Below, piece by piece: positions 1 through 8,600 of a DNA stretch of 42,796 bases. Both the position numbers and the translations under genes were made by a program. Position 1 is the first letter of the stretch. Every line of letters starts with the position of its first letter. Below the pieces are notes generated by a model. It saw nothing but the letters and a program-made list of their open reading frames with translations. It searched no databases and was not told the DNA's origin. Source of the DNA: Limobrevibacterium gyesilva (GTDB lineage Bacteria; Pseudomonadota; Alphaproteobacteria; Acetobacterales; Acetobacteraceae); contig NZ_JAPDNT010000032.1 of NCBI RefSeq assembly GCF_025989185.1, positions 1-42,796 on the forward strand, given 5' to 3'.

Positions 1-1
1 C

Positions 2-142
2 GCGGCGCCGCGCCCCGCCGCGCGCCCGGCCGCCCCGGCCGCGGTCGCGCCGGCCCGCCGGCAGCAATTCGTCGCCGGCGACCCCGGCACGCCGATCCCG
101 CAGGCCGGCTTCCTCGGCTTCGGCGGGAACGGCCAACCATAA
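2..142 (+). CDS. C-terminal end of an unidentified protein (5' truncated by window edge)
   Basis: A reading frame is open from the window edge to a TAA stop at 140-142. It encodes an Ala/Pro/Arg-rich stretch followed by a tail ending in GFLGFGGNGQP. The composition resembles a low-complexity linker or secreted tail. No family can be recognised from 46 residues, and frames this GC-rich stay open by chance, so the call rests mainly on the stop codon lying 31 nt before the next start. The neighbour downstream is the creatininase-family gene on the same strand, which could be co-transcribed. Function unknown. Confidence 0.4.
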   Translation, partial: AAPRPAARPAAPAAVAPARRQQFVAGDPGTPIPQAGFLGFGGNGQP

Positions 143-173
143 GCACAACCAGGAAGGCCCGAGCGGACACGCC

Positions 174-1001
174 ATGACGCCTGAAATCGACTGGACCCGC
201 CTGACGGGCCCGGATATCCGCGCCGTCGCCGCCCGCGGCAACGCGCTGGCCGTACTTCCCGTGGGCTCGCTGGAGCAGCACGGCCCGCATCTGCCGGTGA
301 TCACCGACACCCGCACCGCCTGGGAAATCGCCATCCGCGCCGCCCGCCTCGCCGCCGCCGACACCCCCGTGCTGGTGCTGCCGGGCATGTGGACCGGCAT
401 GAGCGAGCACCATTTGCCGTTCGGCGGCACCATCAGCCTGAATTTCAACGAGTTCCGCGCCGTGCTGACCGGCGTCGTCCGCTCGCTGCGCGCCATCGGC
501 TTCGCCCGGCTGCTGATCGTCAACGGCCATGGCGGCAACGTCGAGCCGCTCGCCGTCGCCGCCCGCGAGCTGGCCCACGAGTTCGGCCTGCCCGTGGTCG
601 CCACCACGCCCTGGTACATCGTCGCCGACGAAATCCTGGCCCTGATGGAAACCGGCACCGGCCCGCAACACGCCTGCGAAGCGGAAACCTCGGTCATGCT
701 GGCCATGACCCCGGACACCGTGCGCACCGACAAGCTGGAAGAAGCCGTCCGCCAGGCCCCGCCCGCCATCCCCGGCCGCCCAGGCTTCAGCCGCTTCTGG
801 AGCTTCTCTGAACGCGCCCCCGTCACCGGAACCAAAGGCGACCCACGCCCGGCCACCGCCGAAAAAGGTGAGAAAATGCTGAACACCATGGCCGCCGCCC
901 TGGCCGACGCCATGCACGACCCCACCCTGTGGCGCACCCCCGACCCGGTGTGGTCGCCCGGGCGCGGCCAAGGAAACACCGCGGGGTCGGCGCTGGATTG
1001 A
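174..1001 (+). CDS. creatininase-family amidohydrolase
   Basis: The 275-residue protein is a full-length member of the creatininase / creatinine amidohydrolase family, cytoplasmic metal-dependent hydrolases that open cyclic or linear amides. Visible family motifs are GSLEQHGPHLP (E34, H36), D45 within PVITD, the glycine-rich NGHGGN at 117-122, and HACEAETS near 166-173, which together supply the usual Zn/Mn ligands. The family also includes enzymes acting on formamides and on cofactor precursors (MftE, riboflavin-related ArfB), so creatinine itself should not be assumed. The start is the ATG at 174; AGGAAGG upstream is farther away than ideal. It ends in front of a palindrome cluster and converges on the leftward sppA-like gene. 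Confidence 0.85.
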   Translation: MTPEIDWTRLTGPDIRAVAARGNALAVLPVGSLEQHGPHLPVITDTRTAWEIAIRAARLAAADTPVLVLPGMWTGMSEHHLPFGGTISLNFNEFRAVLTGVVRSLRAIGFARLLIVNGHGGNVEPLAVAARELAHEFGLPVVATTPWYIVADEILALMETGTGPQHACEAETSVMLAMTPDTVRTDKLEEAVRQAPPAIPGRPGFSRFWSFSERAPVTGTKGDPRPATAEKGEKMLNTMAAALADAMHDPTLWRTPDPVWSPGRGQGNTAGSALD

Positions 1002-1010
1002 GAAGGAAGG

Positions 1011-1056
1011 CCAGGGGCGCTGCCCCTGGACCCGCCAAGGGGCAGAGGCCCCTTGG
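1011..1056. repeat. two adjacent GC-rich palindromes
   Basis: 1011-1029 forms an 8-bp stem (CCAGGGGC / GCCCCTGG) with a 3-nt loop. 1035-1056 forms a 9-bp stem (CCAAGGGGC / GCCCCTTGG) with a 4-nt loop. They begin just after the creatininase stop. Blocks of the form CCAGGGGC-GCCCCTGG-ACCC recur in intergenic regions of GC-rich alphaproteobacteria, from general memory, and may be dispersed repeats. They may also help terminate transcription. Confidence 0.6.
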
Positions 1057-1068
1057 ATCCCGCTACTT

Positions 1069-1141
1069 TAAGTGGCTTGAAGAAGAGGGCCTGAGGAGCG
1101 GCTTCCGACCGTACCTCAGGCCCTCTTCTTCAAGCCACTTA
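1069..1141. terminator. long perfect inverted repeat, probable bidirectional terminator
   Basis: The left arm 1069-1096 and right arm 1114-1141 are perfectly complementary over 28 bp, separated by a 17-nt loop. The hairpin lies between convergent genes (creatininase to the left, S49 peptidase to the right). The outer edge reads TTTAAGTGG on the left and CCACTTATG on the right, so there is no long U tract on either side. The stem is far longer than needed for intrinsic termination, which raises the possibility that it is a mobile or dispersed palindromic element. Confidence 0.65.
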
Positions 1142-1152
1142 TGTCTGGGGTT

Positions 1153-1193
1153 CTAAGGGCTCCGCCCTTAGCGGGGTCGAGGGGCGGAGCCCC
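1153..1193. repeat. two further palindromes flanking the long hairpin
   Basis: 1153-1171 (CTAAGGGC / GCCCTTAG, 3-nt loop) and 1181-1193 (GGGGC / GCCCC, 3-nt loop) sit between the long hairpin and the 3' end of the S49 peptidase gene. With the two palindromes on the other side they form an array of five hairpins in under 200 bp. Confidence 0.55.
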
Positions 1194-1203
1194 CGCCTTG
1201 CCT

Positions 1204-1992
1204 TCACACCCGCGCCCGAACCCCCTGGCGTTCCTCGGCCACGTCCAGGGCGGCCTCCACCAGGGTTCGCGGCAGGCGCGCCAGCAGGGAGCGGCGGCGG
1301 GGGCGGAAGGTTTGGGGGCGGGCTTTCTTGCCGCCGATTTCGCGGACCAGGGAGTCGATGTCGCCGAAGCGGTCGATCAGGCCGGTGTCCTTGGCGCGAC
1401 TGCCGAGCATGAAGCTGCCGTCGAAGAGGCTGGCTTCGTCGGCGGTGAGCTTGCCGGCGCGGCGGGTTCGCACCCAGTCCTTGAAGCGGGCGTGGATGTC
1501 GTCCATCAGGGTGCGGACGAAATCGATGTCCTGCGGGCGTTCGGGGCTGAACGGATCGAGACGGGCCTTGTTCTCGCCGGCGGTGTAGAGGCGCCGGCGC
1601 ACGCCCAGGCGGGTGATGGCGTCCTCGAACCCGAAGCCGCCGCCGACGACGCCGATGGAGCCGACCACGCTCATGGGGTTGGCCAGGATCTCGTCGGCGG
1701 CGCAGGCGAGCCAATAGCCGCCGGAGGCGCCAACATCGCCGATCACGGCGAGGACGCGGGCGTTGTTCTCCTCGGCGGCGCGGCGGATGCGGGCGGCGAG
1801 TAGGTCGGACTGCACCGGCGAGCCGCCGGGGCTGTTGATGTCCAGGATGACGTGTCCGTCCTTGCCGGCGGCGAAGGCGCGGTCGATCAGGCGGGCGTAG
1901 CCGTCCAGGTTCAGCGCGCCGCCGCGCGTGGCCAGGATGCCGTGCAGTACCAGCACGGGAATGCGCCGGCGGCGCCAGAACAGCAGCCTCAT
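1204..1992 (-). CDS. sppA: S49-family signal peptide peptidase-like protease (SppA/SohB type)
   Basis: The 262-residue protein is a single-domain S49 serine peptidase, the family that degrades cleaved signal peptides and other membrane-associated peptides. Motifs are DINSPGG, the nucleophile region GDVGASGGYWLA containing the catalytic Ser, and a downstream Lys in TAGENKARLDPF expected to act as general base. The N-terminus has an Arg-rich stretch followed by a short hydrophobic segment (IPVLVLHGIL) rather than a clear transmembrane anchor. The chosen ATG at 1992 overlaps the TGA of the upstream M20 gene as ATGA, implying translational coupling. Longer frames upstream run antisense-like through the M20 gene and look like chance frames. 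Confidence 0.85.
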   Translation of the reverse strand: MRLLFWRRRRIPVLVLHGILATRGGALNLDGYARLIDRAFAAGKDGHVILDINSPGGSPVQSDLLAARIRRAAEENNARVLAVIGDVGASGGYWLACAADEILANPMSVVGSIGVVGGGFGFEDAITRLGVRRRLYTAGENKARLDPFSPERPQDIDFVRTLMDDIHARFKDWVRTRRAGKLTADEASLFDGSFMLGSRAKDTGLIDRFGDIDSLVREIGGKKARPQTFRPRRRSLLARLPRTLVEAALDVAEERQGVRARV

Positions 1993-3161
1993 GCGGCGTC
2001 TTTCGGCAGGCGGTCGCGGGCGAGCGCGCGGAAATAGGCGACCACCACCGGCAGCGCGGCGTCGTTGAAGTCGTAGGCGGGATTGTGCAGCGGCGCGCAG
2101 GCGGTGCCGTTGCCGATGAACGAGAAATTGCCGGGCACATGCGCGAGCAGCCGGGCGAAGTCCTCGGAGCCCATGAACTGGGCGCAGTTGTCCTGCGCCG
2201 TGGGGCAGGCGGCGCGGGCGGCGCGCAAGGCCGCTTCGGTGGGGCCTTCGGTGTTGAGGGTCGGTACGAACTCGCGTGTGTAGGTGACGCTGGCGGTGGC
2301 GCCGTGGGCGGCGGCGGTGGCTTCGGCGATGCGGCGGATCTCGGCCTCGATCATGGCGCTGATGTCGGGGCGGTAGCTGCGGGTGTCGCCGCGGATGCAC
2401 ACCTTGGTGGGGATGACGTTGCGGGTGCCGTCGGTGATGAACTCGGTGACGGAGACCACGGCCGGGTCCACCGGGTCGATCCGCCGCGACACCACCTGCT
2501 GCAGCGCCATCACGACGGCGCTGCCGGCCAGGATGGGGTCGATGCCGGCATGCGGGCGGGCGGCGTGGACGCCGCGGCCGGTGACGGTGATCTCGAAATT
2601 GTCCTCGGCCGCCATGATCGGGCCGGCGCGGGTGGCGAAATGGCCCACCGGCGCGCCGGGGGCGTTGTGGATGCCGTAGGCTTCGTCCATGGGGAAGCGC
2701 TGCAGCAGGCCATCGTCCAGCATGGCCTGCATGCCGCGGCCGTGCTCCTCGGCCGGCTGGAAGATGAAGTGGATGGTGCCGTCGAAGTCGCGCGCGGCGG
2801 CGAGCGCGCGGGCGGCGCCGAGCAGGCCGGCAGTGTGGCCGTCATGGCCGCAGGCGTGCATCTGGCCCGGGGTGCGGCTGCGGTGCGGGCGGTCGGGCGC
2901 GTTCTCGGCGATCAGCAGCGCGTCCATGTCGGCGCGCAGGCCGATCGCGCGGTTGCCGCCGCCGTTGCGCAGCGTGCCGACCACGCCGGTGCCGCCGACG
3001 CCGGTGGTGACCTCCAGCCCGAACGCGGCCAGACGCTCGGCGACGAAGGCCGCGGTTCTGTGCTCGTTGAAGCCTGTCTCCGGGTTGGCATGCAGGTGCC
3101 GCCGCCAGGCGACGATGTCGGCCAGCTCGCTCTCGGGCAGTTCGTTTTCAGCGCGGGTCAT
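1989..3161 (-). CDS. M20D-family amidohydrolase (hippurate hydrolase / AbgA-like)
   Basis: The 390-residue protein matches the usual length of M20D metallo-amidohydrolases, which hydrolyse N-acyl amino acids or similar amides in the cytoplasm. Diagnostic motifs are GLRADMDAL near 75-82, HACGHDGH at 102-109 (Cys and His metal ligands), PAEE at 136-139 (catalytic and ligand Glu) and YGIHN. The dimerisation lid follows (ITVTGRGVHAARPHAGIDP) and a C-terminal His lies in LHNPAYDFND. The start has GAGG five nt upstream. It sits 7 nt after the CDF gene and overlaps the S49 peptidase by ATGA, so the three are probably one transcript. The substrate cannot be assigned. Confidence 0.9.
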   Translation of the reverse strand: MTRAENELPESELADIVAWRRHLHANPETGFNEHRTAAFVAERLAAFGLEVTTGVGGTGVVGTLRNGGGNRAIGLRADMDALLIAENAPDRPHRSRTPGQMHACGHDGHTAGLLGAARALAAARDFDGTIHFIFQPAEEHGRGMQAMLDDGLLQRFPMDEAYGIHNAPGAPVGHFATRAGPIMAAEDNFEITVTGRGVHAARPHAGIDPILAGSAVVMALQQVVSRRIDPVDPAVVSVTEFITDGTRNVIPTKVCIRGDTRSYRPDISAMIEAEIRRIAEATAAAHGATASVTYTREFVPTLNTEGPTEAALRAARAACPTAQDNCAQFMGSEDFARLLAHVPGNFSFIGNGTACAPLHNPAYDFNDAALPVVVAYFRALARDRLPKDAA

Positions 3162-3168
3162 GTCGGCC

Positions 3169-4125
3169 TCATATCACATGGTCGGGCCGCAGCCGGCAGG
3201 TGACCGCGGCGGTTTCGGTTTCCACCTGCAAGGTGGCATGGCGGATGCGGTAGCGCTCGCTCAGCGTCCGGCAGGCACGGTCGATCAGCACCTGGTCGTC
3301 GGCCGAATCCGTCCGCACCAGATGCGCGGTCAGCGCCGTCTCGGTGGTGGACAGGCCCCAGATGTGCAGGTCGTGCACCTCCACCACGCCGGGCAATGCG
3401 CGCAATGTGGCCTCGACGTCGAGATGCGGAATGCCGATGGGCACGCCGTCCACCGCCAGGTTCAGCGATTCGCGCAGCAGGCTCCAGGTGCCGATGGCGA
3501 TCGTCACCACGATCAGGATACTGGTCAGCGGATCGAGCCACAGCCAGCCCGTCAGCATGATCAGCGCCGCCGACACCACCACGCCGGCCGACACCGCGGC
3601 GTCGGCGACCATGTGCAGGAAGGTGGCGCGGATGTTCAGGTCGTCGTGGCCGCGGCTGAACAGCCAGGCGGTGACGCCGTTGATGGCGACGCCGATGCCG
3701 GCCACCACCATGACGGTGATGCCGGCGACGGGCTCGGGCTCCATGAAGCGGCGCAGCGCCTCGACCCCGATGGCGCCGATGCTGACCATCAGCACGGCGG
3801 CATTGCCGAGCGCCGCCAGGATGGTGCTGCGGCCCCAGCCATAGGTGCGCCGGCGCGACGGCCGCCGGCGGGCCAGCCAGGCCGCCCCCCACGCCAGCAG
3901 CAGGCCCAGCACATCGCCCAGGTTGTGCGCGGCATCGGCCAGCAGGGCGACCGAGTTGGCGGTCACGCCGTAGACCGTTTCGGCGGCGACGAAGCCGATG
4001 TTCAGCGCGGCGCCGATGGCGAAGGCGGCGGTGAAATCGGCCGGAGCATGATGATGGTGGTGGTCATGCCCATGCGGGGCATGATCGTGGTCGTGGCCAT
4101 GGTCGTGGCGCTGTTCAGCGGACAT
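3169..4125 (-). CDS. cation diffusion facilitator (CzcD/ZitB-type Zn/Co/Cd exporter)
   Basis: The protein has a His-rich N-terminus (over ten His within the first 30 residues) followed by about six membrane segments. The two HxxxD metal sites typical of CDF exporters are present: H67-D71 in LLADAAHNLGD and H170-D174 in FLHMVADA. A C-terminal cytoplasmic domain contains HDLHIWGLS, a metal-sensing fold seen in CzcD proteins. Members exchange H+ for Zn2+ or related divalent cations across the inner membrane. I chose the ATG at 4125 because GGAG lies nine nt upstream; a start at 4173 would add 16 residues but has no ribosome binding site. It lies between the CBS-BON gene (79 nt from its stop) and the M20 gene (7 nt). 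Confidence 0.88.
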   Translation of the reverse strand: MSAEQRHDHGHDHDHAPHGHDHHHHHAPADFTAAFAIGAALNIGFVAAETVYGVTANSVALLADAAHNLGDVLGLLLAWGAAWLARRRPSRRRTYGWGRSTILAALGNAAVLMVSIGAIGVEALRRFMEPEPVAGITVMVVAGIGVAINGVTAWLFSRGHDDLNIRATFLHMVADAAVSAGVVVSAALIMLTGWLWLDPLTSILIVVTIAIGTWSLLRESLNLAVDGVPIGIPHLDVEATLRALPGVVEVHDLHIWGLSTTETALTAHLVRTDSADDQVLIDRACRTLSERYRIRHATLQVETETAAVTCRLRPDHVI

Positions 4126-4204
4126 CCCGATCGGCTCCGGCGCTGCGGCGGCATCGCTCCCGCCCGCCGTCATCGCACCGGGCGCGACCGGGACGCAAGC
4201 GGGG

Positions 4205-4927
4205 TTACGGGGGGGCCGGCTGCGGCCAGTTCGGCCAGGTCAGTGCATCGGCATCGCGCCGGCGGTCCAGATGGTCCTCCACCGCCTTCACCCCGGGGAT
4301 CGCCTGCGCCGCCACCACCATCGCCCGGCGCACATTCGGCTGGCGCACGATGCCCCACAGATGCACCACGCCGTCCTCGACGATGACGTTGCCTTCGTCC
4401 GGCACTCCGGCCCAGCCCTGGCTGCGCAGCTCGGCCAGCAGCGCGTCGCGGATGCGCATGTCGTCGGCCGTGCAGGCCGGCTGGGCGGCGCGGCTCGCCA
4501 GCCCTTGCAGCAGGTTGGCGCGGCTGATGATGCCCACCATCCTTCCGTCCTGGCCCAGCACCGGCACGCGCTTGATGCGCCGCCAGTCCATCAGCTCGGC
4601 GATCTCGGCGATCGGGGCGGTTTCCTCGACCGTGACCACCGGCGCCGACATCACGTCGCGCGCGGCACGGCCATGGGTGCGGACATATTCGGCGGCCAGG
4701 CTGTCGCGCGACAGGAACAGCTCCAGCCAGCGCGGGGTATGGGGCTCGGTGCCGGTTTCGGCCCGGCGCAGCAGGTCGCCTTCGCTGACGATTCCCACCG
4801 GCACGCCGCCCTCCACCACCGGCACGGCGCTGATGCGCTTGCCCAGCATCAGGCGCGCGATCTCGGGCACCGGCGTGTCCGGGGTCACAGTCACCACGTC
4901 GCGGGTCATGATATCGGCGGCCTTCAT
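4205..4927 (-). CDS. tandem CBS domain protein with C-terminal BON domain
   Basis: The 240-residue protein contains CBS domain 1 (about 1-57, beginning KAADIMTRDVVTV), CBS domain 2 (about 88-146, RDVMSAPVVTV ... IISRANLL) and a BON domain (about 155-222, DDMRIRDALLAELR ... GVKAVEDHL). CBS pairs bind adenine nucleotides, and BON domains are thought to bind membranes or ligands. CBS-BON proteins are common stress- or redox-controlled proteins of unknown precise role in Proteobacteria. The start at 4927 is set by a strong GGAGG eight nt upstream. A perfect FNR/FixK-type palindrome lies 56 nt before the start, suggesting low-oxygen induction. First gene of the leftward run into the CDF exporter. 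Confidence 0.9.
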   Translation of the reverse strand: MKAADIMTRDVVTVTPDTPVPEIARLMLGKRISAVPVVEGGVPVGIVSEGDLLRRAETGTEPHTPRWLELFLSRDSLAAEYVRTHGRAARDVMSAPVVTVEETAPIAEIAELMDWRRIKRVPVLGQDGRMVGIISRANLLQGLASRAAQPACTADDMRIRDALLAELRSQGWAGVPDEGNVIVEDGVVHLWGIVRQPNVRRAMVVAAQAIPGVKAVEDHLDRRRDADALTWPNWPQPAPP

Positions 4928-4982
4928 GGGCAAACCTCCTGCAACAATTTCGTAATGCTGCACCAGCGGCAGCAATTATGCG

Positions 4983-4996
4983 TTGACCTGGGTCAA
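4983..4996. promoter_or_regulatory. FNR/FixK/Anr-type binding site (perfect palindrome)
   Basis: The 14-bp sequence TTGACCTGGGTCAA matches the Crp/FNR-family consensus TTGAY-N4-RTCAA exactly and is a perfect 6+2+6 palindrome. It lies between the divergent CBS-BON gene (box centre about 62 nt before its ATG) and the small unknown gene starting at 5149. CBS-domain and universal stress proteins are known members of FixK/FNR regulons in alphaproteobacteria, so function is plausible. A TACAAT hexamer at 5011-5016 on the plus strand could serve as a -10. Confidence 0.6.
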
Positions 4997-5148
4997 GCTG
5001 GTGCCGGCGTTACAATATGGATCGTTGTGCGGGCGTCGTGATCGCTTGTATGGTCCGGGTCAATTCACGCAGTGGGCCGGACCATGTTCGCACGTCCTGC
5101 GATGGCCCGTCTGCCATCAACTCGGGACGTGCGCGCACGAGGGATTGC

Positions 5149-5502
5149 ATGGGTGTTGGATTCGAGCGGCACCAACTCGTCAGCCGCATCAACGACGCGT
5201 TCCAAGCCAGCAATATCGCCGCCACCTCCGCCACGGCGGCCCGGCTGGGCCGGGATGCCGACGCCTTCGACATCGTCCATGCGCTCGGGCTGTTCGAGTT
5301 CCCGCCCGGCCTGGAGCTCGCCACCTATCGCAGCCGGCTGCCCATCCCGGACCTCAACAAGGCCATCCTGGCGCTGGCGTTCCGGCATTCGGTGGACAAC
5401 AAGGTGCCGCTCAGCTTCGCCATCGCGTCCGGCCACGCCGAGGCGATCCGCGTCACCACGTCGGAGAAGCTGGTTTCCGTTGTCCTGACCCGCGTCGACT
5501 GA
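5149..5502 (+). CDS. conserved-looking small protein of unknown function
   Basis: The 117-residue protein starts at an ATG with GAGGG five nt upstream; an open frame extends further upstream but lacks a ribosome binding site there. It is soluble, has no signal peptide or membrane segment, and is mixed alpha/beta by composition. I do not recognise the family. It is divergent from the CBS-BON gene across the FNR-type box and 157 nt before the cyclase gene, so its expression may respond to oxygen. A composition-plausible real gene, but unsupported by motifs. Confidence 0.6.
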   Translation: MGVGFERHQLVSRINDAFQASNIAATSATAARLGRDADAFDIVHALGLFEFPPGLELATYRSRLPIPDLNKAILALAFRHSVDNKVPLSFAIASGHAEAIRVTTSEKLVSVVLTRVD

Positions 5503-5659
5503 GCGCCGTTGCGGGCCGGCATGGCGCGCCGGCGCGGGGATCGTTGCCCTGCCGGCACGGCGCGCGTGCGATTCGGCCCTTCTGCGATTCCGATCGTTGA
5601 GCGCATGATGGCGCTTTCATTCCGCCGACGTGCCGGATCGGCGCCCAGGAGTCGATGCC

Positions 5660-8600
5660 GTGTCCGCGACTGGCGTGACGCCGCCCCCGAACGATGACGC
5701 GGAGCCCGAGCTGCGCCGGGTGAGCGTGATGTTCGCCGATATCGAGGGCTCGACGGCGCTGATCCAGAACCTCGACCCCGAGGACGCCGCCAGCCTCATC
5801 GACCCCGCCCTGCGCACCATGATCGACGCCGCCGAGCGGTTCGACGGCGTGGTCAGCAGCCGCGGCGACGGCATCATGGCGATCTTCGGCGCGCCCTCGG
5901 CGTCTGAGGATCACGGCGTGCGCGCCTGCCTCGCCGCGCTGGCCATCCGCGACGCGCTGGCTCCCGGCGGGGCGGCGGCACACGGCAGCGGCGGCGTGCG
6001 CGTGCGGGTAGGCATCCATGTCGGCGACGTGGTGTTCCGCCCGATGCGGATCGGCGGCGGCTGGAGCCAGGATGCGGTCGGCATCGCCGTCCATATCGCC
6101 GCCCGGCTGGAGCAGGTGGCCGAGCCCGGCACCATCTGCCTCAGCGGCGCCGCCTTCCGCCTGGCCGAGGGCTTCGTCAAGGCGGCCCCGCTCGACCCTA
6201 TCGCGGTGAAGGGCGTCGACACGCCGATCGAGCGCTACCTGCTGCTGGAGGCCGACCGCACCGCCAACCGCTGGGGCGTGCGCGCGGCCAGCGGGCTCGC
6301 CGCCTTCGTCGACCGGGTGCACGAATTCGCCGCCCTGCACCAGGCGCTTGGCGGCGAGGGGCTGCGGCTGGTGCAGCTGGTGGGCGGCCCGGGCCTGGGC
6401 AAGTCGCGCCTGCTGCACGAGTTCACCAGCAGCGAGGCGGCCCGGGACTGCCATGTCGTCACGCTGGTCGGCGACTACCACCGCCGCTTCGTGCCGTTCC
6501 ACCCGGTGGCCACCTGGCTGCGCGGCTGGCTGGACATCCGCAGCACCGACCCGGTCGCCGAGGCGCGGCAGAAGCTGGACCGCGGGCTCGCTGCCCTCGC
6601 CGCGCCCGATCCCGTCGACCGCGGCCTGCTGGAGCGCATCCTCGGCCTGGGCGGCCCCGGCCCCGACATCGCCAACCTCAGCGAGATCGCCAGGATCGAC
6701 TTCGGCGCCACCGTCGCCGCCCTGCTCGCGGCGCTGGCCGGCGGCCGGCGCAGCGTGCTGGTGTGCGAGGACATCGACAGCTTCGACGCCGCCACCCGCG
6801 ACCTGCTGGACAGCGCCTTGCAGTCCCTCGCCGGCCGCGACGTGCTGGTGGTCATCGCCAGCCGCACGCCGGTGCGCCTGGCCACCGTGCCGCCGGCGGC
6901 CACCCTGGCGCTGCCGCTGGGGCCGTTGCCGGACGAAGACGCGGCCCGGCTGCTGGCCAGCATCGACGAGAAGATCGCCGGCAACGCGGCGCTGGCCGCC
7001 ACCATCCTGCGCAAGGCCGGCGGCAACCCGCTGTTCCTGGAGGAAGTGGCGCCCCTGGTCGCGCCGCCGCGCGAAGGCGCCGCGATGCCGGCACTGGACG
7101 ATCGCGCGCCGTTCGACATTCCCGATCGGGTGGAGGCGCTGATCGCCGACCGCCTCGCCCGCCTGCCCAGGCCGCTGCGCCGCCTGATCCAGCTTTGCGC
7201 GGTGATCGGCGTGGACGTGCCGGTGCGGCTGGCGGCGCACCTCGCGGGCGTCACGCCCGACGAGCTGCATGCCCAGCTGCAGCAGCTGCAATCCGAGCAG
7301 CTGATGTACGAAAGCCGGAAGTTCCCCGACCCGCAATTCAGCTTCAAGCACGCGCTGACCCGCGACGTGGCCTATCGCACCATCCTGGCCGCGCGCCGAC
7401 GGGCGCATCACGCCCGCATCGTCGACATCCTGGAAGGCGACGATGCCGACGAGCGCAACCTCGACGATCTCTGCGCCCATTCGATCCTGGCCCAGCTCTG
7501 GCCCAAGGCGGTGCTGTACCTGCACCGCGCCGCCCGCCAGGCCGTCGATCGCGCCGCCTACCAGCTCGCCGGGTCCTACCTCACCCGCGCGCTCGACATC
7601 TCGCACACGCTGGAGGACGACGACGCGACGGCGCGCCAGCGGCTGGATATCCTGATGGGCCTGCAATTGCTGCACGCGCAGGCCGGCAACTACCCGCGCA
7701 TGAGCGCCTGCCTGGACGAGGCCGAGCCCCTGGCCCGCCGCCTGGACGAGCGCGGCATCCAGACCCGCATCCTGGGCCTTCGGGTGCATGTGATGAACAT
7801 CCTGGGCCGGCTGGACGAGGCGGCCACCCTCGGCCGGCACACCCGGGCGCTGGCGCTCGAGTCGGGCAACGCGACGCTGACGCTGTTCTCCACCTTCTAT
7901 CTCGGCCAGTCCTACTTCAACATGGGCCGGCTGCCCGAGGCGGCGGAGATGCTGGGCGAGAACCTGAGCATCCTGGCCGGGATGCCCACCGCGGCACGCC
8001 CGAAATCGGCCGGCACCATCGACGTGATGAGCTACGGCACGCGGGCGATGACCCTCTCCTTTCTCGGCGACTTCCCGCAGGCGCTGGCGAACGCGGCGCA
8101 GGCGCGGCGCCTGGCCGAGGAGCCCGGCCGCCAGCCTTATGACGGCGTCTTCGCCATGGCCACCACGGCCTTCACCCTGCTGCAGCGCCGCGACCTGGAA
8201 GCCGCCGAGGCCGCGTTCCGCGACGGGCTGGCCCGCTCGGAGGCGGGCGGGATCGCGCAGCTCAACCCGCCGCTGCTGGCCGGGCTGGGGCACGCGCTGC
8301 TGCTTCGCGCCGACCTGGACGCCGCCTCGGCGATGCTGTCGACCGCGCACCGCATGGCGCGCGATTCCAACCGCACGATGTTCCAGATCAGCGCCGCCAC
8401 CGGCCTCGCCCTGACCGGGGTGCGGCTGGGCGAGCCCGACCTCGCGCTGCGCTTCGCCGACGAGGCGGTGGAGCTGGCCGAACGTTTCGGCTTCCACGGC
8501 TTTCGCGTCCCGGCGCTGCGGGCGCGCGGCATCGCGCTCGCCATGGCGGCGGGCCGCGAGGACGCGGGGAGCGACGTCCTCGCCGACGCGCTGCGCCTCG

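Noticed and set aside
3169-4173. Longer start for the CDF exporter at 4173
   Set aside because: No ribosome binding site there; the internal ATG at 4125 has GGAG at suitable distance. Not excluded entirely.
4983-5016. Sigma70 promoter reading TTGACC then TACAAT on the plus strand
   Set aside because: The spacer is 22 nt, too long for a normal promoter; the TTGACC is better explained as one arm of the FNR-type palindrome.
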